Assembly (NCBI RefSeq): GCF_020042665.1 | Contig: NZ_CP083376.1 | Span: 842,001 to 906,000 of the forward strand | DNA length: 64,000 bases | Direction of reading: 5' to 3' | Source: Pseudoxanthomonas sp. X-1 | GTDB taxonomy: Bacteria > Pseudomonadota > Gammaproteobacteria > Xanthomonadales > Xanthomonadaceae | Shown here: positions 8,143-16,526 of the stretch, piece after piece | Layout: each line of letters begins with the position of its first letter | How positions within the stretch are numbered: the first letter of the stretch is position 1 | Notes under the pieces: model-generated | The model's input: only the letters and a program-made list of their open reading frames with translations | What the model was told of the DNA's origin: nothing | Databases searched by the model: none | Made by a program: the position numbers and the translations under genes

Positions 8143-9030
8143 ATGTCGATCACGCTGGTGGCGATCGTGGTGACGGTGGTGCTGGGCCAGCTGGCGCCGC
8201 ACGCGGTGGCCGCGTGGCGGCGCCACGACCTGTACGCGCGCTGGTTGCGCTGGCTGCAGGCGCGGCTGGGCGGCAGCGGGGTGTGGACCGGGCCGGCCGG
8301 GGTCGCGGTGGCGATCGCGCCGTGGCTGGTGCTGGTGATCGTGGTGCAGGCCTTGCTGCATGCGCCGCTCCTGGGCCTGCTGGGCCTGGTCTTCGGCGTG
8401 GCGGTGATGGTCTGGGCCTGGGGCCCGGGCGACCTGGATGCCGACGTGCATGCGGTGCTCGATGCGCAGGACGTGGCCAGCCAGCGCGTGGCGATGGCCC
8501 GGCTGGGGCCCGACAGCGACGACGCACCGGGCCTGGTCGAGGCGGTGTTCCGCGCTGCGCTGACGCGCTGGTTCTCGGTGGTGTTCTGGTTCGCGCTGCT
8601 CGGGCCCGCCGGCGCGGTGCTGTACCGGCTGTGCGCCTTGTCCGCGCGCGGCCCGGCGGCCGATGCCCTGCCCGAGGCGCACCGCGCCGGCGCGGCGCGG
8701 CTGCTGACCCTGCTGGACTGGCCGGTGGCGCAGCTGATGACGCTGTCGATGGCGCTGATGGGCAACTTCGACACGGTGTTCCGCGCCTGGCTCGGCGCCG
8801 GCGGCAACCGCTGGCGGCTGGATACCGGCTTCCTCGGCGCGGCCGCGCGTGCCGACGTCAGCGCCGAAGTCGCCGAGGAAGTGCAGGACTACCTCGACGA
8901 CGGCCTGCCCCCGCCGCCGCAGCTGCTGGACATGCCCGACCTGCGCGACGCGATGAGCCTGGTCTGGCGCATCCTGCTGCTGTGGCTGGCGGTGATGGCG
9001 CTGCTGGTGATTGCGGGGTGGGTGAGCTGA
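8143..9030 (+). CDS. ampE: AmpE-like inner-membrane regulatory protein
   Basis: 295 aa. It begins with a membrane segment, carries the family motif GDLDADVHAVLDAQ (about residue 96) and has further hydrophobic stretches (about 55-92, 143-170, 275-293). AmpE proteins resemble the CobD/CbiB fold and are called regulatory signalling modulators because E. coli ampE lies with ampD. Here there is no ampD or beta-lactamase gene beside it, so a link to beta-lactamase control is not shown. An AAGGGAG ribosome binding site supports the start. Confidence 0.85.
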   Translation: MSITLVAIVVTVVLGQLAPHAVAAWRRHDLYARWLRWLQARLGGSGVWTGPAGVAVAIAPWLVLVIVVQALLHAPLLGLLGLVFGVAVMVWAWGPGDLDADVHAVLDAQDVASQRVAMARLGPDSDDAPGLVEAVFRAALTRWFSVVFWFALLGPAGAVLYRLCALSARGPAADALPEAHRAGAARLLTLLDWPVAQLMTLSMALMGNFDTVFRAWLGAGGNRWRLDTGFLGAAARADVSAEVAEEVQDYLDDGLPPPPQLLDMPDLRDAMSLVWRILLLWLAVMALLVIAGWVS

Positions 9031-9444
9031 CGCGCTTGCGCGGCACTGCCGCGCGCGTCAGCGAACGCCCGGCCATGGATGGCCGGGCCGGTCGATCCGC
9101 CAGCCAGCGAGTCTCGCGCCATGGAGGGCGGTGAAGTAGGTGATCGAAGCGAGATCGCGGGCATGCCGCGCTCCGTCGAACGCCTGGCCGCTGCGACACG
9201 TCTGCCGCTCGAACCCGCGTTCCGGCTTCAGATAGATCACAAAGACTCGTCACTCCCGCGAAAGCGCGAGCCCATGGACGTTGGCGATCCGAGCGAACGT
9301 CCCTGGATCCCCACGTTCGCGGGTTGGCGAGAAGAAAGATTTCCGCGAACGGCGCAGGCGCCCGAACGCGACGAGCGTTTGCCCGCGCTGACGTCAGGCG
9401 GCGGCTGCCCTCACGCCCTGTCAGCGCTCACGCCGTGCGAGCAC
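9031..9444. other. Intergenic region with hairpins and a dispersed repeat; no gene seen
   Basis: 414 bp. Just after ampE lies an imperfect hairpin (9 bp, CTGACGCGC / GCGCGTCAG, about 9027-9062). A second has GGCCATGGATGGCC at its apex (about 9068-9089). Neither has a T tract. A dispersed CCCGCGAAAGCG...CGTTCGCGGG repeat lies at about 9248-9334. Open frames here show no family similarity. Confidence 0.6.
9248..9334. repeat. Dispersed CCCGCGAAAGCG / TTCGCGGG inverted-end repeat
   Basis: The left end has ACTCCCGCGAAAGCG and the right end CCCCACGTTCGCGGG, with GGATCC inside. A related copy lies downstream of prc at about 41066-41150. This resembles the REP-like intergenic repeats common in Xanthomonadaceae. 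Confidence 0.5.
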
Positions 9445-9861
9445 TCAAGCCGGCGGCGCCAGCAGCGTGAAGGGAAACCACGGCAGGTTGCGCAGCAGCC
9501 AGTAGGCCGGGATCACCACCAGCCATACCCGCGGGTCCATCGCCCAGCGCATGAAGGGCCGCAGCACGCGCGGCTGCCAGCCCCACGACCAGAACAGCAT
9601 CATCGGCAGCAGCGGCAGCATCGCCATGCCCAGCGGATTCATGTGCAGCGCGGTGGGCAGATCGCCCTGCAGCAGCGCGTGCAGGGCGCGGGTCATGCCG
9701 CAGCCCGGGCACCACAGCCCGGTCAGGCCGTGGAAGAGGCAGCGCGGCAGCAGATTGCCCGGCTGGTTGGGATCGACCACCCGCAGCAGCATCGCGCCGG
9801 CGGCGACCACCGGAACGGTCGCCGCCAGCAGGAGCACGCGCGGGCGCGTCAGCGCGATCAC
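9445..9861 (-). CDS. DUF2752 domain membrane protein
   Basis: 138 aa. The DUF2752 signature CLFHGLTGLWCPGCGMTRA is plain (about residues 41-59), with membrane segments at both ends (LLLAATVPVVAAGAMLL near the N-terminus and VWLVVIPAYWLL near the C-terminus). The GTG start at 9861 overlaps the TGA stop of the dispanin-type gene upstream (GTGA), so the two are translationally coupled. Biochemical function is unknown. DUF2752 genes often sit beside small CD225/dispanin or DUF4870-type membrane proteins, as here. Confidence 0.87.
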   Translation of the reverse strand: MIALTRPRVLLLAATVPVVAAGAMLLRVVDPNQPGNLLPRCLFHGLTGLWCPGCGMTRALHALLQGDLPTALHMNPLGMAMLPLLPMMLFWSWGWQPRVLRPFMRWAMDPRVWLVVIPAYWLLRNLPWFPFTLLAPPA

Positions 9862-10271
9862 TGTCCGGCCTGGGCCCGGATCTGCTGCATCATCAGCTCG
9901 TAGTTGGCCATCGCGTGGCCGCTGGCGAAGTTGTAGATCATCACCGCGATGCCGATGACGGCGAACACCGTGGTCACGATGCACCAGGTCTTGGCGGTGC
10001 GCGAGGCGCGCTGCGCTCCGGCGAAGTCGCCGGCGGCCAGCAGGCTGTTGACCTTGGCGGCGAACACGATCGCCACGATGCCGGTGATCAGGCCGGGAAT
10101 GCCGCAGCACAGGCACAGGCTGAACACCGTGGCCAGGATCGCCCACACCAGATGATTGGGCACCGGGCCCGGCGCGGCGGCCTGCGACGGCGGAGTGTAG
10201 GGCGGCGGCGTGTACGGCGGCGGATCGGACGGCGGCATCGGCGGGCCGGGTGGTGGCGGAATCGTGCTCAT
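9858..10271 (-). CDS. CD225/dispanin family membrane protein
   Basis: 137 aa. A proline-rich cytoplasmic N-terminus (PPPYTPP repeated, residues 5-35) leads into two membrane helices: one around AILATVFSLCLCCGIPGLITGI, the other around IVTTVFAVIGIAVMIYNF. The loop between them is charged (NSLLAAGDFAGAQRASRTAKTW). The arrangement matches bacterial CD225/dispanin proteins, relatives of animal interferon-induced transmembrane proteins; their bacterial role is unsettled. It forms a two-gene operon with the DUF2752 gene through a GTGA overlap. Confidence 0.85.
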   Translation of the reverse strand: MSTIPPPPGPPMPPSDPPPYTPPPYTPPSQAAAPGPVPNHLVWAILATVFSLCLCCGIPGLITGIVAIVFAAKVNSLLAAGDFAGAQRASRTAKTWCIVTTVFAVIGIAVMIYNFASGHAMANYELMMQQIRAQAGQ

Positions 10272-10342
10272 CTACTCATCTCCCCAGGGGTTGGTGGCTG
10301 GAGTCTAGTCCAGCGTCGTGATCCTGCGAACTGCGCGGCGCT

Positions 10343-12232
10343 TCAGGCAGCATCGCCGCGCAATGCGCGCACGCGGGCTTCGAGCTGCTCGGCGCTGCTG
10401 TCGGCGGGCATCGGTGCGCCGGCGACGACCTCGATGCGCGCGCGGGAGCGACGCGGCAGGCGCATGCGGTGCAGGCGCGAGTCACGGTGCGACCACATGC
10501 TGGCCCACATGCCGCGCAGCGCCATCGGCACCACCGGCACCGGCCGGCGTTCGAGGATCTTCTCCACGCCGGACTTGAACGCGGCCATCTGTCCGTCCTT
10601 GGTCAGCGCGCCCTCGGGGAAGATGCCCACCAGCTGGCCGTCGGCCAGCGCCGCGTCGATCTGTTCGAAGGCCTCCTGCATCAGCGCCGGGTTCTCGCGC
10701 GCGCCGGCGATCGGAATGGCCTTGGCGTTGCGGAAGATCCAGCGCATCACCGGGATGTTGAAGATCCTGTAGTACATGACGAAGCGCACCGGGCGCGGGA
10801 TCGCGGCCGACAGGATCAGCGCGTCCATGTAGCTGACGTGGTTGCACACGATCAGCGCGGGGCCCTCGTCGGGGATGCTGCGCTCGATGCCGTGCAGGCG
10901 CAGCCGGTACAGCGCGCGCACCATCACCCAGCTCAGGAAGCGCATCAGGAACTCGGGCACGATCGAGAAGATCCAGATCGCCACCACCGCGTTGGCGATG
11001 GCCAACGCCAGGAACACCTGCGGGATCGACCAGCCCAGGAAGCGCTGCACCGCGATGCCCAGCACCGCGGCGATGACGATGAACAGCGAGTTCTGGATGT
11101 TGACCCCGGCGATCACGCGCGAGAGTTCGCTGCGCGGGGTGCGGCTCTGGATCAGCGCGAACAGCGGCACCACGAAGAAGCCGGTGAACAGGCCGATGCC
11201 GACCAGGTCCATGCAGATGCGCCAGCCGCCGTGCGCCTGCAGGAACTGCATCACGCTCAGCCCGCTGTGCGCGGCCGCGCCCGGGCGGGCGAAATACAGG
11301 TCGAGCATGAAGGCGGTGATGCCGAACGCGCCCAGCGGCACCAGGCCGATCTCCACCACGCGCCCGGAGAGCTTCTCGCACAGCAGCGAGCCGGTGCCGG
11401 TGCCGATGGAGAACAGCGCCAGGGCGAAGATGTACAGCGAGGGCGTGCCGCCCAGGTTGACCTCGGCATAGGTGGGCAGCTGCGCGGTCAGCACGGTGCC
11501 GATGAACCAGAACCAGGACACGCCCAGGATCGCGTTGCGCACCGCCAGCTGCTTGCGCGCCAGGCGCATGATGGCCAGCGATTCGGAGAGCAGGTTCCAG
11601 TTGAGCTTGAGGTCCGGCGCGCCGGCCTCCACCCGCGGCACCATCCGCGCGACCAGGTTGCCGGCCACCGCGAACGCGATCACCGCCGTGGCCGCGGTGA
11701 TCGGGCCGTGCGTGCCGGCGATCTGGAAGATCAGGCCGCCGAAGATCATGCCCACCAGGATCGACAGCGAGGTGCCCATCTCCACCAGGCCGTTGCCGCC
11801 GGTGAGTTCCTCCGGCTTGAGCACCGAGGGCAGGATCGAATACTTGACCGGGCCGAACAGGGTGGACTGGGTGCCGGTGCAGAACAGCGCCACCAGCAGT
11901 ACGGGCAGGTTCTGCGTCATGAAGCCGACCGCGGCCAGCGTCATGATGCAGATCTCCATCGTGGTGGTGATCACGATCAGCCGCTGCTTCTCCAGCTTCT
12001 CGGCGATCTGCCCGGCGATGGAGGAGAACAGGAAGTAGGGCAGGATGAACAGCGCTGGCGCCAGGTTGGTGTACAGCGTGCGCTGCTGCGCGTCGATGCC
12101 CAGGTAGAACAGCAGGCCGATGATGGCCTGGCGGTACACGTTGTCGTTGAAGGCGCCGAAGCACTGGACGGCGAAGAACGGCAGGAAGCGGCGCTGCCTG
12201 AGCAGCTCGAACTGGTTGTGGCCCGAGGACAT
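10343..12232 (-). CDS. LplT-like MFS transporter fused to 1-acyl-glycerol-3-phosphate acyltransferase
   Basis: 629 aa fusion. Residues 1 to about 420 form an MFS-type transporter resembling LplT (FNDNVYRQA near the start, then about 12 helices). The C-terminal third is a PlsC-type acyltransferase with NHVSYMD, giving the catalytic H465-x4-D470, and FPEG further on. LplT flips lysophospholipids inward and Aas re-acylates them. Here the AMP-binding acyl-ACP synthetase part of the three-domain fusions is absent. ATG 12232 is chosen because longer frames run into the intergenic tandem repeat. It probably remodels phospholipids at the inner membrane. Confidence 0.87.
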   Translation of the reverse strand: MSSGHNQFELLRQRRFLPFFAVQCFGAFNDNVYRQAIIGLLFYLGIDAQQRTLYTNLAPALFILPYFLFSSIAGQIAEKLEKQRLIVITTTMEICIMTLAAVGFMTQNLPVLLVALFCTGTQSTLFGPVKYSILPSVLKPEELTGGNGLVEMGTSLSILVGMIFGGLIFQIAGTHGPITAATAVIAFAVAGNLVARMVPRVEAGAPDLKLNWNLLSESLAIMRLARKQLAVRNAILGVSWFWFIGTVLTAQLPTYAEVNLGGTPSLYIFALALFSIGTGTGSLLCEKLSGRVVEIGLVPLGAFGITAFMLDLYFARPGAAAHSGLSVMQFLQAHGGWRICMDLVGIGLFTGFFVVPLFALIQSRTPRSELSRVIAGVNIQNSLFIVIAAVLGIAVQRFLGWSIPQVFLALAIANAVVAIWIFSIVPEFLMRFLSWVMVRALYRLRLHGIERSIPDEGPALIVCNHVSYMDALILSAAIPRPVRFVMYYRIFNIPVMRWIFRNAKAIPIAGARENPALMQEAFEQIDAALADGQLVGIFPEGALTKDGQMAAFKSGVEKILERRPVPVVPMALRGMWASMWSHRDSRLHRMRLPRRSRARIEVVAGAPMPADSSAEQLEARVRALRGDAA

Positions 12233-12295
12233 GCGCGATTCCGTGCGAGAGCTGGGGCGCAGCCTAGGCCATCGCGGGTGGGTTGGGGAAGCGGG

Positions 12296-12360
12296 GATTG
12301 GGGGAGCGGGGATTCGGGATTGGGGATTCGGGATTGGGGATTCGGGATTGGGGATTCGGG
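12296..12360. repeat. Tandem GGGATTGGGGATTC repeat array
   Basis: About four to five near-perfect units of a 14-bp repeat (GGATTCGGGATTGG). The same unit recurs in this window at 16399-16433, 16490-16521 (opposite strand), 24769-24800 and 25181-25213. Confidence 0.85.
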
Positions 12361-12437
12361 ATGTGTGCGCTGCAGGGTGGCGCGGCGGGGTCGAGCGCGG
12401 AGCGCGGGGTGAACGGGCCTTATCGTTGACGCGCTCT

Positions 12438-12504
12438 GTGGGAGCCGCCAAGGCGGCGATGAGGCTTTCCCGGTAAAGCCCGTCGCCGCCTTGGCGGCTC
12501 CCAC
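12438..12504. repeat. REP-like palindrome (GTGGGAGCCGCC family)
   Basis: The left arm GTGGGAGCCGCCAAGGCGGC and its inverse at the right end form a near-perfect long hairpin with an inner GATGAGGCTTTC/GGTAAAGCC part. Related copies occur at 37472, 44808, 54166, 56775 and 56953. Confidence 0.85.
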
Positions 12505-12560
12505 CAAGCTCTGCCCCCTCTCTTTCGCGAAGCGAAGGGAGGGATGGGGAGAGGTTGCTC

Positions 12561-14789
12561 TTAGGCTGGCGCCGCGCTGGCGCCGGATGTGCCGGGCTCG
12601 GAGACGGGGCCGCGGATCACCTCGTCGGCGGCGGCGCGCAGCTTCGGCAGCAGGCGCAGGATCAGGGCCAGCTGGGTGCGCAGCAGGCGCTGCTTGTCCT
12701 CGATGTCCTCGGGCATCTGTTCGAGCGTGTCTGCCAGCTCGGCCACGCCGGCATCCAGGTCGGCCGGCGGCGGCTGGCGCGCGGACAGCGCGCTCGCGGC
12801 CTGGCTCAGCGCGTCGTGCAGGCGCTGGCCGGCCTGGTCGATGAGCGCGTCGTCGGCATGCGGTGGCAGCGTGGCGCGGTGCGCGCCCAGCGCCGAGAGA
12901 TAGCCCAGCAGCGTGTTGGACAGCGCCAGGAAGCGGAAGCCCGCATCCAGGTTGCGGCGCAGGTAGCCCGGCTCGCGCACCATGTTGGCCAGCGCCGCCG
13001 ACAGCGCCGCGTCGGCGTTGTGCATGTCGCGCCGGGCGATGCGATAGGCCAGATCGTCGCTGCCGCGGCCGCGATACTGCGCCAGCACCTCGTCCAGGTA
13101 GCGGGTGCAGGCCTGCACCACCGCGGCCATCACCAGGTGCAGGCGCCGGCCCTGCCAGTCGGGCAGGATCAGGAACGAGGCCGCCGCGGCGATCGCGCAG
13201 CCGATCACCGTATCCAGCAGGCGCGGCCAGATCAGCAGGAAGCCGTCGCCCAGCAGGTTGAAGCACAGCAGCGCCATCACCGTGATCGCCGCGGTGGCGA
13301 TCATGTAGCGGTCGGTGCGGGTGACGAAGAACACCAGCGCGCCGGCCAGCGCGATCAGCAGCTGCAGCTCGGTGCCAGGGAACAGCTGCATCAGCGCCCA
13401 GGTGGCGCCCAAGCCCACCAGCGTGCCGGCGATGCGCTGCACCAGCCGCAGGCGCGTGGCACCGTAGCTGGGCCGGCAGACGAAGGCGGTGGTCAGCAGG
13501 ATCCAGAAGCCGTGATCGGGATGGATCACGCGCATCACCCCGTAGCCCACCGCCAGCGCGATGGCCATGCGCAGCCCATGGCGGAACAGCAGCGACTTGG
13601 GCGTCAGCTGCGCCACCAGGCGCGCGCCCATCTCGCGCAGCGTATGCGGCGAGGCGTCGCGCAGGCGCGTGTCGATGCCCTCGCTGGTGGTGTCCGACAG
13701 GGCGGTTTCCGCCAGCCGCCGTTCGATGGTCTGCAGGTTGGTGCCCAGCAGCTCCAGCGAGCCGAGCAGGCGGTTCCAGCGCGGGTTGTGCTGGTCGCGC
13801 AGGAAGGCCAGCGACTCGCGCAGGTCCGCGGTGGCGATGCGCGTCTGTTCGCCGTACTCGAACGGCGTGCGCATGCGGATCGCCACGCCCAGCGCGGCGC
13901 AGGCCTTGCCCTGCAGCGCCAGCAGGCGCTGGCAGCGGTACAGCACGTCGCTGTGGAAGAAGGCCTCGGTCAGGGCCTCGTAGGGGTAGTGCGAGGAACT
14001 GGCGCGTTCGTGGAAGTCCTGCGCCATGTAGTACAGGCGGAAGTACAGGCCCGACTGCACGCCGGGCCGGCCCGAGCGTCCGAAGCGCGCCAGGATCGCG
14101 GTCTTGGCGCCGTTGAGCGCCTCGACCACGCGCGCGTTCTGCTGGGCCAGCGCCAGCCGGCGCGCGTGCCCGTCGACCTCGCGCACCGGCTCGAACAGGT
14201 CGGCCTTCAGGCGCAGGAAGCGGCCCAGCTCCCAGAACAGGCGCGCGAGCCGCTCGCGCACCGGACGGTTGGCGAACAGCACCGTCCACAGGATCGACAG
14301 CAGTCCGTACCAGGCCGCGCCGAGCAGCAGCAGGCCGGTGCCCTGCCAACTGGCGGCGGTGTGCGCCGGCGCGGGGCTGATGCCGTGGTCCATGCCGATC
14401 ATCGCGTAGATCGACAGGCTGACCGTGCCGGTGGCGATCGAGGCATAGCGTTCGCCCAGCGCGCCGAGCAGGGTCAGGGCGAAGGTCGCCAGCGCCAGGT
14501 TGTTCACGAACAGCAGCGGATGCGGGAACAGCAGCTTGACCGCGCCGGCGGCCAGCACGAAGCACAGCAGCGACAGCAGCACCGACTTGGTCCGGCCCAG
14601 CCAGTTGTCGTCGGTCTCGGCCAGCGCGCTGGCGATGATCCCCAGGAACAGCGGCGGGATCCACAGCAGCCGGTCGTGGTACCAGCACAGGCCCATGGCC
14701 ACCGACAGCGCGATGAACACCCGCAGCCCGTAGCTGGCCTTCTCGTGGGCCCAGAGGCGGCCGAGGCGGGATTCGAAGGACGTGGACAT
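12561..14789 (-). CDS. yccS: YccS/YhfK-type FUSC family membrane protein
   Basis: 742 aa. It has two membrane blocks, about residues 20-170 (SYGLRVFIALSVAMGL onward) and about 395-540 (FRHGLRMAIALAVGYGVMRV onward), each followed by a soluble helical domain. This is the YccS/FUSC layout, related to aromatic acid exporters and the fusaric acid resistance family. The start at 14789 (MSTSFESRLG) is preferred over a longer Ser/Cys-rich lead with no similarity. The substrate is unknown; efflux of small acids is the family-based guess. Confidence 0.87.
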   Translation of the reverse strand: MSTSFESRLGRLWAHEKASYGLRVFIALSVAMGLCWYHDRLLWIPPLFLGIIASALAETDDNWLGRTKSVLLSLLCFVLAAGAVKLLFPHPLLFVNNLALATFALTLLGALGERYASIATGTVSLSIYAMIGMDHGISPAPAHTAASWQGTGLLLLGAAWYGLLSILWTVLFANRPVRERLARLFWELGRFLRLKADLFEPVREVDGHARRLALAQQNARVVEALNGAKTAILARFGRSGRPGVQSGLYFRLYYMAQDFHERASSSHYPYEALTEAFFHSDVLYRCQRLLALQGKACAALGVAIRMRTPFEYGEQTRIATADLRESLAFLRDQHNPRWNRLLGSLELLGTNLQTIERRLAETALSDTTSEGIDTRLRDASPHTLREMGARLVAQLTPKSLLFRHGLRMAIALAVGYGVMRVIHPDHGFWILLTTAFVCRPSYGATRLRLVQRIAGTLVGLGATWALMQLFPGTELQLLIALAGALVFFVTRTDRYMIATAAITVMALLCFNLLGDGFLLIWPRLLDTVIGCAIAAAASFLILPDWQGRRLHLVMAAVVQACTRYLDEVLAQYRGRGSDDLAYRIARRDMHNADAALSAALANMVREPGYLRRNLDAGFRFLALSNTLLGYLSALGAHRATLPPHADDALIDQAGQRLHDALSQAASALSARQPPPADLDAGVAELADTLEQMPEDIEDKQRLLRTQLALILRLLPKLRAAADEVIRGPVSEPGTSGASAAPA

Positions 14790-15048
14790 GCTTGAGGAGC
14801 AGGGCACCGGGGCGGACGAGGTCCCAGTGTGCCGCAAGCCGACGCAATGCAACGTGGCTGGCGCGCGCCCGCCACGCGGCCTGCCGTGTCCGTGTGAGGC
14901 CCAGGCGCAGCACCGCCTCGGTGCGGGCGCGCCGGGGCCCGCGTGGGCCGCTCAGCCGTGTGGGTCGGAGGATCGGGGCGCGGGCGCCAGATCAGCGCAT
15001 GCCGCCTTCGAGCCGGTGCGGCGGCGGCCGCCGGCGTTGGCGAGGCGC

Positions 15049-15075
15049 AAAAAGAAGCGCGCCCGGCGGGGCGCG
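15049..15075 (-). terminator. Rho-independent terminator of the purH-purD unit
   Basis: On the minus strand a perfect 7-bp stem (CGCGCCC / GGGCGCG) with a 4-nt loop is followed by CTTCTTTTTG. It lies just downstream of the purD stop. Confidence 0.85.
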
Positions 15076-15081
15076 TTCCGG

Positions 15082-16395
15082 TCAGCCTGTCGTGCCGAAG
15101 ACGCGCGCGGTCAGCCCTGCGCGCGCGATCGCGCGCCAGCCGATGTCGCGGCGATGGAAGGCGTGCTCGAAGTGGATCTTTGCCACGCCGGCATAGGCGT
15201 TGGCCTGTGCCTGCGCGACGTCCTCGCCCAGCGCGGCCACGCACAGCACGCGGCCGCCGGCGCTGACCACGCCACCGTCCGCGTCCAGCGCGGTGCCGGC
15301 GTGGAAGACCTTGGCGCTGGCCGGCACGGCGTCCAGGCCTCCGATGACCTCGCCGGTGACCGGCGTGTCCGGATACGGGCGGGCGGCGATCACCACGCCC
15401 AGCGAGGGCCGCGGGTCCCACTGCGCCTGGACCGCATCGAGCCGGCCGTCGATCGCCGCCTCGACCAGCTCCACCAGGTCCGACTGCAGGCGCAGCATCA
15501 CCGGCTGGGTCTCCGGGTCGCCGAAGCGCACGTTGAACTCGATCACCTTCGGCGCGCCGCTGGCGTCGATCATCAGCCCGGCATAGAGGAAGCCGGTGAA
15601 CGGCACGCCGTCGGCGATCATGCCCTGCACGGTGGGCTCGACCACCTCGCGCATCACCCGGTCATGCACCTGCGGCGTCACCACCGGCGCGGGCGAGTAG
15701 GCGCCCATGCCGCCAGTGTTGGGGCCGGTGTCGCCGTCGCCCACGCGCTTGTGGTCCTGGCTGGTGGCCATCGGCAGCGCGGTGCGCCCGTCGACCATCG
15801 AGATGAAGCTGGCTTCCTCGCCGTCCAGGAACTCCTCGATCACCACCCGTGCGCCGGCCTGCCCGAAGGCGTTGCCGCTGAGCATGTCGCGCACCGCGGC
15901 CTCGGCCTCCTCCAGCGTCATCGCCACGATCACGCCCTTGCCCGCGGCCAGGCCGTCGGCCTTGATCACGATCGGCGCGCCCTTCTCGCGCACATAGGCC
16001 AGCGCCGCGTCCACGTCGGTATGCACTTGGTAGAACGCGGTCGGGATGCCGTGGCGGGCGAGGAAGTCCTTGGCGAAGGCCTTGCTGCCTTCCAGCTGCG
16101 CGGCGGCGGCGCTCGGTCCGAAGATGCGCAGACCCGCGGCGCGGAACGCATCGACCACGCCGAGCACCAGCGGCACCTCCGGCCCGACCACGGTCAGCGC
16201 CACGCCTTCGTCCTGGGCGAGCTTGAGCAGCCCTTGGATGTCGGTGACCTTGACCGGCACGTTGCGGCAGCCGCCCTCGGTCGCGGTGCCGGCATTGCCC
16301 GGTGCGACCAGGACCTCACTGACACGGGCGGACTGGGCCAGCTTCCAGGCCAGGGCGTGTTCGCGGCCGCCGGAGCCGATGACGAGGATTTTCAT
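15082..16395 (-). CDS. purD: Phosphoribosylamine-glycine ligase (GARS)
   Basis: 437 aa, full family length. The N-terminal Rossmann-like domain starts MKILVIGSGGREHALAWKL, and the ATP-grasp domain contains IKADGLAAGKGV and the late EFNVRFGDPETQ motif. It joins glycine to 5-phosphoribosylamine in de novo purine synthesis. It lies 131 nt downstream of purH, the two being separated by GGGATTCG repeats, and a terminator follows directly. Confidence 0.97.
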   Translation of the reverse strand: MKILVIGSGGREHALAWKLAQSARVSEVLVAPGNAGTATEGGCRNVPVKVTDIQGLLKLAQDEGVALTVVGPEVPLVLGVVDAFRAAGLRIFGPSAAAAQLEGSKAFAKDFLARHGIPTAFYQVHTDVDAALAYVREKGAPIVIKADGLAAGKGVIVAMTLEEAEAAVRDMLSGNAFGQAGARVVIEEFLDGEEASFISMVDGRTALPMATSQDHKRVGDGDTGPNTGGMGAYSPAPVVTPQVHDRVMREVVEPTVQGMIADGVPFTGFLYAGLMIDASGAPKVIEFNVRFGDPETQPVMLRLQSDLVELVEAAIDGRLDAVQAQWDPRPSLGVVIAARPYPDTPVTGEVIGGLDAVPASAKVFHAGTALDADGGVVSAGGRVLCVAALGEDVAQAQANAYAGVAKIHFEHAFHRRDIGWRAIARAGLTARVFGTTG

Positions 16396-16526
16396 TGGGG
16401 GGCCGGGATTGGGGATTCGGGATTGGGGATTCGTTAGAAGCAGAAGCAGAAGCAGAAGCGGGATCGTGGGTCGGGAGGGAGATCGCGCTTACGAATCCCC
16501 AATCCCGAATCCCCAATCCCGGCTCC
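16396..16526. repeat. GGGATTCG-type repeats in the purH-purD gap
   Basis: The gap holds forward units (about 16399-16433), an AGAAGCAGAAGCAGA hexamer run (about 16437-16456) and inverted units (about 16490-16521). The inverted arms could form a long hairpin inside the purH-purD transcript. Confidence 0.8.

Larger units (their letters stand above)
12233..12560. other. Repeat-filled intergenic region; no gene seen
   Basis: 328 bp. It contains a tandem GGGATTCGGGATTG array (12296-12360), a REP-like long hairpin (12438-12504) and a short CGAAGCGAAGGGAGGG-type repeat (about 12522-12553). No supported ORF or clear promoter was found. Confidence 0.7.

Noticed and set aside
8143..9030. A role of the AmpE-like protein in beta-lactamase induction
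   Set aside because: No ampD, ampG or beta-lactamase gene is linked, so only family membership is reported.
9200..9240. GGGTTCGAG tRNA T-loop-like sequence on the minus strand
   Set aside because: Flanking bases do not pair into a T stem and no acceptor or anticodon arms are present.
12296..12360. A CRISPR array
   Set aside because: The units are contiguous 14-bp repeats without spacers and no cas genes are present.
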